Source of the DNA: CAUUCF01 sp963543695
Lineage (GTDB): Bacteria; Pseudomonadota; Gammaproteobacteria; UBA9339
Direction: 5' to 3'
DNA length: 64,000 nt
Assembly: GCA_963543695.1 (NCBI GenBank)
Contig: CAUUCF010000004.1
Span: 10,073-74,072 of the forward strand
Shown here: positions 1-6,192 of the stretch, one piece after another
How positions within the stretch are numbered: position 1 is the first letter of the stretch
How the letters are laid out: every line of letters starts with the position of its first letter
The notes under the pieces: model-generated
Database searches by the model: none
Seen by the model: only the letters and a program-made list of their open reading frames with translations
Told to the model about the DNA's origin: nothing
Made by a program: the position numbers and the translations under genes

Positions 1-417
1 CGGCAAGACGCTGAATTAAGAGAACGCTTAAAAAATACGAACGTGCAAGTACAACGTTTGCCAAATAATGATTTGCGTTTGATTATGAGTAACGACGTTA
101 CTTTCGAAAATAATCGGGCCGAAATTCGTAGCGAATGTTATGACGTTTTAAATTCGATCGTTATTGTTTTGAAAAAATACGACCGTACGGCTATCCAAGT
201 GGCTGGTTACGCTTCTAACGTTGGCGATGCTATGTATAATCAGGTTCTATCTGAAAAACGTGCAAAAGCCGTGGCTAATTTTCTAAAAAGCGCAGGTATT
301 AGCAGTAGACGTATTACGGTTGTTGGATATGGTGCTCGTTATCCTATCGCTAGCAACAGTACGTCCAGTGGGCAAGCTAAAAATCGAAGAGTTGAGATTA
401 CTATTCACCAAATATAA
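1..417 (+). CDS. OmpA-like (YiaD-type) peptidoglycan-binding domain protein, 5' end missing
   Basis: The frame is open from the first base of the window, so the N-terminus lies upstream. What remains is a complete C-terminal OmpA/MotB-like domain: a beta-strand entry (VTFENNRAEI), the helix signature YNQVLSEKRAKAV, and the closing GYGARYP and KNRRVEI segments. Proteins of this type anchor the outer membrane to peptidoglycan, usually as lipoproteins of the YiaD kind. The motif normally read as GHTDSxG is GYASNVG here, so the Asp that contacts diaminopimelate in characterised OmpA domains is Ser; the Arg of the LSxxRA helix is kept. The Dot/Icm lipoprotein DotK (IcmN) has a similar domain, and with an icm region downstream it is an alternative identity, but the better resemblance is to YiaD-like proteins. 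sspA starts 14 bases downstream. Confidence 0.8.
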   Translation, partial: RQDAELRERLKNTNVQVQRLPNNDLRLIMSNDVTFENNRAEIRSECYDVLNSIVIVLKKYDRTAIQVAGYASNVGDAMYNQVLSEKRAKAVANFLKSAGISSRRITVVGYGARYPIASNSTSSGQAKNRRVEITIHQI

Positions 418-431
418 AAGAGAAAACGTTT

Positions 432-1073
432 ATGAGTTTAAAACACGCACCCATAATATTATATTCTAGCCCTTTAGACATTAATTCTCATCGTACTAGA
501 ATTATTTTAAACGAAAAAGGAACGTTATTTAACGTTATTTATATCGATACTAACCATTCTTTACCTAAAAATTTAGAACATTCGGTAGGGAGTAGTAATT
601 TACCTATTTTAGTTGATCGCGATTTGGTACTTTATAATTCAGAAATTATCGGTGAATATTTAGATGAACGTTTTCCCCATCCTCCTTTATTACCAGTTTA
701 TCCGGTAATACGAGCGAAATGTCGGTTAATGATCAAATATTTTGAACATGAACTTTACCCCCTTTTTAAAAAACTTGAACAAAATAAATTTAGCGATGCA
801 ACCGATTTAAAAACTTTTTTTAAACATTTAGTCAATTTAGAAGAAATTTTAGATGATGAAATGTACTTAATGGGAGATAGTTTTACGTTAGTTGATTGTT
901 GCTTAATACCGTTACTGTATCGTTTGAATGCTTATAATGGCAATTTTTTAACTAAATTTAAAAAATTAACTCGTTATGCAAGCAGAGTTTTTAACCGATC
1001 AGCTTTTCAAAATAGCTTATCAGAATTTGAAAAAGAAATGAGTTATGAATATGGAAAATTTGACACTTTTTAA
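432..1073 (+). CDS. sspA: Stringent starvation protein A (RNA polymerase-associated GST-fold protein)
   Basis: A 213-residue protein with a thioredoxin-like N-terminal half and an all-helical C-terminal half, the glutathione S-transferase fold of SspA. The stretch EYLDERFPHPPLLPVYPV matches the SspA signature, including the surface PHP loop needed in E. coli SspA for binding RNA polymerase and partner regulators. SspA does not act as a GST; it is recruited to sigma70 holoenzyme and alters transcription in stationary phase, stress and, in several pathogens, virulence. It overlaps sspB by 29 bases, the classical sspAB arrangement, which supports the call. Confidence 0.93.
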   Translation: MSLKHAPIILYSSPLDINSHRTRIILNEKGTLFNVIYIDTNHSLPKNLEHSVGSSNLPILVDRDLVLYNSEIIGEYLDERFPHPPLLPVYPVIRAKCRLMIKYFEHELYPLFKKLEQNKFSDATDLKTFFKHLVNLEEILDDEMYLMGDSFTLVDCCLIPLLYRLNAYNGNFLTKFKKLTRYASRVFNRSAFQNSLSEFEKEMSYEYGKFDTF

Positions 1074-1455
1074 ACCTCACTTACTCAGGGCTTATTACCA
1101 ATGGTTTGTTGAAAACCAATTACGGGCTTGCGTATTATTGAAATTAGAGGATTTACCTCAAGCTGAATTTTTCGATAATAATAAACCTACGGTTTTAATC
1201 GATATTTCTCCTCAAGCTACTAGAAATCTAGAAATTGGGGAAGAAGTTATTACCGGCAAAATGAGTATGCGGGGGCAGGTTATTGATTTTACTTTCCCAA
1301 TGGAAAACGTTTTGGGAATATATGCTGAAAATACCGGGATAGGAGAATTATTTATTGAAGATATGGAATCGGTGAACGTTGAACACGCGTCGGGACATCA
1401 AGAAAATAAACAATCTCAAGGGAAAAAAGCTCCTAAAGTAAAAATTATCAGGTAA
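1045..1455 (+). CDS. sspB: Stringent starvation protein B (ClpXP specificity adaptor)
   Basis: A 136-residue protein. Residues 1-110 resemble the SspB substrate-binding domain (HLLRAYYQWFVENQL near the start, FPMENVLGIYAENTG in the middle). An acidic and polar linker leads to a short basic tail, APKVKIIR, which corresponds to the ClpX-docking XB motif (RPALRVVK in E. coli). SspB delivers ssrA-tagged products of stalled ribosomes to ClpXP. A second in-frame ATG at 1051 is an equally possible start. The gene overlaps sspA, so the two are probably translated together. Confidence 0.93.
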   Translation: MNMENLTLFKPHLLRAYYQWFVENQLRACVLLKLEDLPQAEFFDNNKPTVLIDISPQATRNLEIGEEVITGKMSMRGQVIDFTFPMENVLGIYAENTGIGELFIEDMESVNVEHASGHQENKQSQGKKAPKVKIIR

Positions 1456-1460
1456 GAACC

Positions 1461-2038
1461 TTGTTCCAGAGAAAAAATTTAAAAAAATATTATTTAATAG
1501 CGTCGCTTTTGACTTTTATCGTAACGAGTTATGCCGTTATTGTTAATAATCAACCTGATTATAATCGGGATCAAATAGTGGAAAACCATGTTTTAAAAGA
1601 ATTAAACATGAAAGAGCTAATTTACCACGATAATTTATTAAGGTTAAAACAACTTGCTAATTCGTTAACCCTTACACAAACTAACGTTGATTATTTAAGT
1701 ACCGTTATTAAAAATTTAGACCGTTCAGACGGAAAACTCTATTTAAAATATTTTAAAAAAATTTTCTTCGCCATAAAAAATTTATTCGGGACAAATATTT
1801 AAGGTTAATTCAATCTGTTCCGCAAGAAGAACAGCAGGTCTTATTACAAGAACACGAAACTTTAATTGAGCGACAAGCCATTATTGCTTATACTAAAGCT
1901 TTTAAACCGCAACTTTTGAAAAACGAAATTAAACTTTTTTATAATCACCTCTTATATTTAATTTTAATCGGTAATTTAACGTTTGGAATAGTTCTTGGTG
2001 GTACGAGAAACAGTAAAAATAAAGCGGTTAAAACTTAA
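1461..2038 (+). pseudogene. Two-segment membrane protein of unknown function, reading frame broken at an A7 run
   Basis: The first part (1461-1802, TTG start just after sspB) encodes a membrane segment near residues 11-28 and a helical region; it stops shortly after a run of seven A's at 1755-1761. In the -1 frame the sequence is open from 1757 to 2038 and continues convincingly, with a helical stretch (IQSVPQEEQQVLLQEHETL) and a C-terminal membrane segment (LLYLILIGNLTFGIVLGG). Joined at the A-run, the product would be about 192 residues with a membrane helix at each end. I do not recognise the family. Its place before icmW suggests a Dot/Icm link, but I cannot match it to IcmV or another known Icm protein. 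It may be a true pseudogene, a sequencing indel, or a gene rescued by slippage at the A-run. Confidence 0.65.
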
Positions 2039-2050
2039 ATTCTATTTTTA

Positions 2051-2070
2051 CTTATTAAATTCTAATTAAA
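2051..2070 (+). promoter_or_regulatory. Direct repeat resembling a PmrA site upstream of icmW
   Basis: CTTATTAAA and CTAATTAAA are separated by two bases, giving an 11-base repeat period. PmrA-type response regulators that control icm/dot genes in Legionella and Coxiella recognise two TTAA-containing nine-mers separated by two bases. The match is loose and the region is very AT-rich, so chance is a real possibility. Confidence 0.25.
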
Positions 2071-2077
2071 AAAACAC

Positions 2078-2106
2078 TTGCATCAAGTTCATTAACATAG
2101 TACTCT
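2078..2106 (+). promoter_or_regulatory. Weak candidate promoter for icmW
   Basis: TTGCAT (2078-2083), 17 bases, then TACTCT (2101-2106), about 44 bases before the icmW start. The -35 is reasonable and the -10 poor, which would suit an activator-dependent promoter. Confidence 0.25.
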
Positions 2107-2149
2107 AAAGATTAAAAATACATTAAATAATTTAGATAAACGGGATACT

Positions 2150-2575
2150 ATGGATTTAAACCAAGAACTAGCAGATTTTGGTAAATTAATGGAATTAATT
2201 GATAATAGAGCAGCGATAGCACCTCTGAATGAACGTTTGCAAAAAGTTTTAGATCAATTAATCGAAAATTTAAAGCAAAAAAAAGACCAATTTACAATTA
2301 AAAACGAAGAACAATGGCTAACCGTATTTGCTTCATTACCTTTAAAAAATTTATTAATTATTCTAGAACAATTTGAAATTAATCTTCCTGGTTCAAATGC
2401 TAAATTTTTTAAAACTGCTCAAAATTTAACCAATAACGATGTTATTTATCATAATTTCGTGAAGCGTTTAACAACTTATTCACGGTTAAAGGCAATTGTT
2501 AAAATTTTTGAACTTAATAGGTTAGAAACTATTTATTCTATTTTAACTAATAATTTAAAAAAAGAAAATGTGTAA
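2150..2575 (+). CDS. icmW: IcmW-like Dot/Icm type IVB secretion chaperone component
   Basis: A 141-residue, small soluble protein. The C-terminal third aligns by eye with Legionella IcmW: the pattern F-x-KR-x4-RLK/R-x4-K/R-I/V-F-x3-RL-x6-L (here NFVKRLTTYSRLKAIVKIF, then NRLETIYSIL) is shared position for position, and total length is close to the usual ~150 residues. IcmW works with IcmS and the coupling protein complex (DotL/DotM/DotN) to select effectors for Dot/Icm. The N-terminal half is much more diverged. icmX lies two genes downstream, the neighbour expected from Legionella and Coxiella, which strengthens the call. The start is preceded by GGGA at a plausible distance. Confidence 0.78.
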   Translation: MDLNQELADFGKLMELIDNRAAIAPLNERLQKVLDQLIENLKQKKDQFTIKNEEQWLTVFASLPLKNLLIILEQFEINLPGSNAKFFKTAQNLTNNDVIYHNFVKRLTTYSRLKAIVKIFELNRLETIYSILTNNLKKENV

Positions 2576-2610
2576 AAATCGATTCAGAGAGAAGGAGAGG
2601 GGAAAATAAA

Positions 2611-3000
2611 ATGAAACGTTTGGTAATAATGACAATATTAGCTGTTAGTAGTCCTTTAGTATTAGCTGGTTCTTTAGCGCCCGGAACTTATTCTAATAAA
2701 ATGGTAGCTACTCCTGGGAAAGAGCCTCAAAATAATAATAATTTTCTTACTACTCGTTCGGTTACTGAAAGTAAAACGGGAAGATCATCCGTTATGGTAC
2801 CGAAAGCCGGTTATACCCAAGTTAATAACGCCACCCAAAATCCAGTTACTTCATCATCTGAATCGTCTAATAAAAATGCTTATGAAGTAAATAATTACAA
2901 AGACGCTCTTCAAACGCCAAATAAAGATAAACAACAAGAATTGAAAGAAATCATGAATCGCAACGCGGAAGTTAATAATTATGGAATTAAATATCGATAA
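2611..3000 (+). CDS. Small secreted protein of unknown function between icmW and icmX
   Basis: A 129-residue protein with a clear Sec signal peptide (MKRLVIMTILAVSSPLVLA, likely cleaved before GSLAPG) and no later membrane segment or cysteine. The mature part is low in hydrophobic residues and rich in Asn, Ser, Thr and Lys, and so probably largely disordered until a charged helical stretch near the end (KDKQQELKEIMNRNAEV). It has a strong ribosome-binding site (GGAGAGGGG). I do not recognise it. Its position suggests a periplasmic partner of IcmX or of the Dot/Icm core, which is inference from context only. Confidence 0.75.
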   Translation: MKRLVIMTILAVSSPLVLAGSLAPGTYSNKMVATPGKEPQNNNNFLTTRSVTESKTGRSSVMVPKAGYTQVNNATQNPVTSSSESSNKNAYEVNNYKDALQTPNKDKQQELKEIMNRNAEVNNYGIKYR

Positions 3001-3017
3001 TTTTTGAGGTAATTTAT

Positions 3018-4361
3018 ATGTTGATTAAAAAAGTTAGTAAAAAAATCTTAGGATTATTATTAAGTTTGTCACCGCTATTAGCATACGGAGTAGAAATTAT
3101 TACTTCTAGCGATAATACTGTTAGCGCTATTAATGCTTTATCTAACAATCTCAATAATTTATCGAATAATATCAATAATTTAGGAATTAGCGTTGATAAT
3201 AGTTTAATTAATATGCAACAACAAATGACTAAATTATTCCAAGGTTATTTAGGGTTACACAATTTTAACGAAACTCAGTATGCAGATGCTAGTTATTTAG
3301 TAGATCAAGGAGGAAATTCTACCGAAAAAATGAGCCATTTACGTGGTACTTTAAAAGGGTTAATCATGGATTATTATCAGTATATGAATAGCGGTAGTAT
3401 TCCAGCTGGTGGAACGGTAGCTGATATTTCGATTGACGAAGTCGATACTAATACGAAGTTGAAACTAACGATGACCGATACCATCAACGCTAGAAAACTA
3501 GAAATTTTAGAGCATATGAAAGAGGATAATTTAGCTACTTGGCCGGAATCAAAAGAGTACGATTATCAATTAATAGGTTATAGTAACAGTACCGAAATTG
3601 GAAAAATTAGTATTTATGATTTACTAGACGTCAATGGATACGATAAAGATAGCGTAATTTCGACGATTAGTAGTGGTAAAAAAGCTAGAACTTTCATTAG
3701 TGAATTATTGAAATCTGTTCCTAATTTAACGGAAGTTGTTTTTAACGATAAATTACAAGCCATTATAATCCCTTTAGAAAATGATGAAGGGGATACAACA
3801 ACGAAATTAGTTTTAAAAGACGAATATAGCGATGCTAAAAGCTTTTTAGAACAAGATACGATTTATAAAAAATATCTGAATAAAATTTCTCAGTTAACGA
3901 AGTTAAGAAGTATTTTTACCGAAACTTTTATTAATTCTTATCAAGAACGAGTTAGGATGAACGTTAATAACGTTTCACGTAGTTTAGTAGAACGTGAAAC
4001 GGAAATGGCTAACCGAGGTTTAGATCAAGAGTATTACGAAAACATGAAAAACAAATCGGCGGCTGAAGTTAATTTAGAAATGCTGTACGCTTTAAATAAA
4101 AACGCTTATTTTTTACATCGTTTACATAGAGACAATGAAAAAATCCGTATTTTGATCTCTACTATCGCTTTGAAAGTATTCAGTAAATCAGCGGTTGATG
4201 ATATCGAATATTTAAAACCAATGAAAGTATTAATTGAACACGAATGTTGGAAAAACGAAAATAAAAGTAGCGATTACTGTAAAAATCCAAAGAGTGCGGC
4301 TATCACAGATACAGGAGCAGAAATTGATCAAGAAACTTTAGAACTGTTTAACGGTGAATAA
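3018..4361 (+). CDS. icmX: IcmX-like periplasmic Dot/Icm protein
   Basis: A 447-residue exported protein with an N-terminal signal peptide (about residues 1-25, ending LLAYG). After it comes an Asn-rich repetitive helical region (NALSNNLNNLSNNINNLG), then a long, mostly alpha-helical body without membrane segments. Length, export signal and the position after icmW agree with IcmX, a periplasmic component of Dot/Icm required for intracellular growth in Legionella. The biochemical role of IcmX is poorly defined. A GAGG ribosome-binding site precedes the start, and two terminators follow the gene, making it the last of the transcript. The name rests on context plus overall character rather than on an invariant motif. 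Confidence 0.7.
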   Translation: MLIKKVSKKILGLLLSLSPLLAYGVEIITSSDNTVSAINALSNNLNNLSNNINNLGISVDNSLINMQQQMTKLFQGYLGLHNFNETQYADASYLVDQGGNSTEKMSHLRGTLKGLIMDYYQYMNSGSIPAGGTVADISIDEVDTNTKLKLTMTDTINARKLEILEHMKEDNLATWPESKEYDYQLIGYSNSTEIGKISIYDLLDVNGYDKDSVISTISSGKKARTFISELLKSVPNLTEVVFNDKLQAIIIPLENDEGDTTTKLVLKDEYSDAKSFLEQDTIYKKYLNKISQLTKLRSIFTETFINSYQERVRMNVNNVSRSLVERETEMANRGLDQEYYENMKNKSAAEVNLEMLYALNKNAYFLHRLHRDNEKIRILISTIALKVFSKSAVDDIEYLKPMKVLIEHECWKNENKSSDYCKNPKSAAITDTGAEIDQETLELFNGE

Positions 4362-4402
4362 TCGCAAATAAACCACGGATAAATTTATCATTTTTTAACA
4401 CA

Positions 4403-4438
4403 ACAAACTATCGACGATTGAAGATAGTTTGTTTTTTA
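4403..4438 (+). terminator. Rho-independent terminator after icmX
   Basis: An 11-bp perfect stem (4403-4413 with 4424-4434, loop of 10) runs into a T tract ending at 4438. It closes the sspA-icmX block. Confidence 0.85.
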
Positions 4439-4452
4439 TCTTGAATATGTCC

Positions 4453-4475
4453 CGATAATACTCATTATCGCTTTT
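4453..4475 (+). terminator. Second, weaker terminator after icmX
   Basis: CGATAAT and ATTATCG form a 7-bp stem with a 4-base loop, followed by CTTTTT. It sits about 15 bases after the first terminator on the same strand and looks like a back-up. Confidence 0.55.
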
Positions 4476-4599
4476 TAGGTAATTAGGGTTAAAAAGGCGT
4501 TATTTTAACTTTGAAACAGTTTTTTGCTAGTACGTGAAAAACGTAAACAAACGTATTCAATACTGTTTTAATTTTAGCTTTTGATTGATCTATCGCGAT

Positions 4600-5340
4600 T
4601 TATTTTAAATCGCCTGCTAAATTTTGCAAAATAGCGACGGCTACTACGCTCGCAGTTTCAGTACGAAGGATACGTGGACCTAAATTAAGACCAATCGCTT
4701 TATTTTGGTAGAGAAAAGATATTTCCGGGCGACTGAATCCTCCTTCTGGGCCTATTAATAAATTAATATTATTACCACCGTGAAGTTCCGATAAACTATT
4801 AAATTTATTAGTTGCGTTTGGTTCTAAAAAAAATAACGGTTGATTTTTAACCAAATTAACGTGTTTATCTAGTTCGATCGGCGGATTAAGAACCATTAAA
4901 CGATTACGTCCTGATTGTTCACAAGCATGAATAACGATTTTTTGCCAGCGTTGTACCCTATTTTCTAAACGTTCTACTGAAATTTTAGTATCACTGTATT
5001 CGCCAAATAACGGAGTAAAAGTGGTTACTCCTAATTCAGTAGCCTTTTGTATAGTATATTCCATATGTTCTTTTTTAGAAATAATTTGTCCTAAATGAAT
5101 TTTTAAAGGTGATTCTACTTCTTTATTTAAGTATCGTTGTACTTTAAGTCGTAAATTTTTTTTATCTAGGTTAATAACTTGGGTAACGAACTCGCCACCT
5201 TTACCGTTAAAAAGGTTTAATTGATCTCCTTTTTTAAAGCGTAAAACGTCAACGACGTAATGAAAATAATCCTCACGTAGAGTTATTTCTAAATCTACTT
5301 TTAATTCTACTAGAAAAAAAAATCTAAAAAAGCGGGCCAT
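4600..5340 (-). CDS. rsmE: 16S rRNA (uracil-1498-N3)-methyltransferase
   Basis: A 246-residue SPOUT-class enzyme. The N-terminal PUA-like domain carries the YVVDVLRFKKGDQLNLFNG stretch typical of RsmE. The C-terminal trefoil-knot domain shows the SAM-binding loops LLIGPEGGFS and LGPRILRTETA, which define the family. RsmE methylates U1498 of 16S rRNA in assembled 30S subunits. The start at 5340 aligns with E. coli RsmE (basic-aromatic beginning), yet it has no Shine-Dalgarno sequence and sits directly against the T tract of the skp terminator, so expression may depend on read-through. Confidence 0.93.
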   Translation of the reverse strand: MARFFRFFFLVELKVDLEITLREDYFHYVVDVLRFKKGDQLNLFNGKGGEFVTQVINLDKKNLRLKVQRYLNKEVESPLKIHLGQIISKKEHMEYTIQKATELGVTTFTPLFGEYSDTKISVERLENRVQRWQKIVIHACEQSGRNRLMVLNPPIELDKHVNLVKNQPLFFLEPNATNKFNSLSELHGGNNINLLIGPEGGFSRPEISFLYQNKAIGLNLGPRILRTETASVVAVAILQNLAGDLK

Positions 5341-5362
5341 AAAAAAAGCGGGTTCCCCCGCC
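5341..5362 (-). terminator. Terminator between skp and rsmE
   Basis: Read on the minus strand: a GC-rich 5-bp stem (GCGGG/CCCGC, 4-base loop) directly followed by seven T's, 16 bases after the skp stop. The last T touches the rsmE start codon. Confidence 0.8.
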
Positions 5363-5377
5363 TTTTACAAAAGCAAA

Positions 5378-5944
5378 TTATTTCTTATTTTTAGGTGCTG
5401 GTTTAGCAGGTGGTTCTACTTTACTAGCAACTTTAGCGAACTCAGCCATTTTTTTAGCTACTGCGTCTGTAATATCTAAACCAGCAGCTTTATTATAATA
5501 ACCAACAGTTTGAATAAATACGACTAAATCTAATTTTTTGTTTTCCGCTACGATACGAATGGAACGTTCTAAATCTTTTTGTACGTCTTGGAAGACCGTT
5601 TTTTGCATTTCGTTAACTTCTTTCTGGAATTCCATGTAACGATTATTGAGAACCGTTTCTTCGTCATTGAGCTTTCTTTCTTCTAATTCAATGCTTTTGG
5701 CTTTCATTACTACTTTATCTTTACGAAATTTTTCAGCTTTCGCCTGATAGGCTTTCACGTCTTCCATCAATTTTTTTTCTTTATGATCAAATTTACCGTG
5801 CATCGCATCTTGAGCTTCTTTTAATTGAATAGAATTTTGCAAAATTTTAGTTGAATCAACTACTCCAATTTTCGTACCGTCTAATGCTAACACACTACTT
5901 GCTAAACCTAACGCAAATACCCCCGTTAAAAATCTTTTAAACAT
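5378..5944 (-). CDS. skp: OmpH/Skp family periplasmic chaperone
   Basis: A 188-residue protein with a signal peptide (about residues 1-20, ending SSVLA), a short beta segment (KIGVVDSTKILQNS), two long charged helices forming a coiled coil (about residues 40-135), and a return beta strand (LDLVVFIQTVGYYN). This is the OmpH/Skp layout: a trimer that holds unfolded outer-membrane proteins between Sec and the BAM complex. A Pro/Lys-rich C-terminal tail (PPAKPAPKNKK) is an extension. In many gammaproteobacteria skp follows bamA; here it has its own promoter and terminator. TGAGG precedes the start. Confidence 0.88.
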   Translation of the reverse strand: MFKRFLTGVFALGLASSVLALDGTKIGVVDSTKILQNSIQLKEAQDAMHGKFDHKEKKLMEDVKAYQAKAEKFRKDKVVMKAKSIELEERKLNDEETVLNNRYMEFQKEVNEMQKTVFQDVQKDLERSIRIVAENKKLDLVVFIQTVGYYNKAAGLDITDAVAKKMAEFAKVASKVEPPAKPAPKNKK

Positions 5945-5993
5945 AATCTTTTAACCTCATTAAATTACTTAATTATTAAATTAACATAAAATA

Positions 5994-6022
5994 ATGATAT
6001 TAGCTAGTCTTTTAATCGTCAA
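5994..6022 (-). promoter_or_regulatory. Promoter of skp
   Basis: Minus strand: TTGACG (6022-6017), 17 bases, TATCAT (5999-5994), about 50 bases upstream of the skp start codon. Good sigma70-type spacing. Confidence 0.6.
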
Positions 6023-6084
6023 GCATCTCTTTCTTTTTTTTTTGAAATAGACTATATATAGTAAAATATTTTTGATAATTTCAT

Positions 6085-6192
6085 ATGAAAAAAATACTAA
6101 TTTTTTTAATCGTTTTCGTTGCAGGATGTGGTAATTATGGCCCGTTATTTATCCCCCAACGCAACAAAACGTTCAACCTTTTAAACTTATAA
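6085..6192 (+). CDS. lptM: LptM (YifL)-like small lipoprotein, 35 residues
   Basis: A very short gene: a hydrophobic lipoprotein signal ending in the lipobox VAGC, then GNYGPLFIPQ, matching the conserved LptM opening (TGCG-x-KGPLYFP in E. coli). LptM helps the LPS translocon LptD/LptE mature in the outer membrane by mimicking LPS binding. The E. coli protein is 67 residues; this one ends soon after the conserved core. The usual partner dapF is not next to it; it stands alone between skp and parE, and its last six bases overlap the convergent end of parE. The conserved core after the Cys makes chance unlikely. Confidence 0.75.
   Translation: MKKILIFLIVFVAGCGNYGPLFIPQRNKTFNLLNL

Noticed and set aside
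1..417. DotK/IcmN as identity of the OmpA-like fragment
   Set aside because: The fragment reads closer to YiaD-type lipoproteins; without the N-terminus and a profile search the Dot/Icm name cannot be supported.
1461..2038. IcmV as identity of the frameshifted membrane protein
   Set aside because: Location and membrane helices invite it, but size and the placement of the helices do not match what I recall of IcmV, and no shared motif is visible.
6042..6067. Promoter for lptM (TTGAAA ... TAAAAT)
   Set aside because: The boxes are only 14 bases apart; no better pair is evident in the A/T-rich leader.
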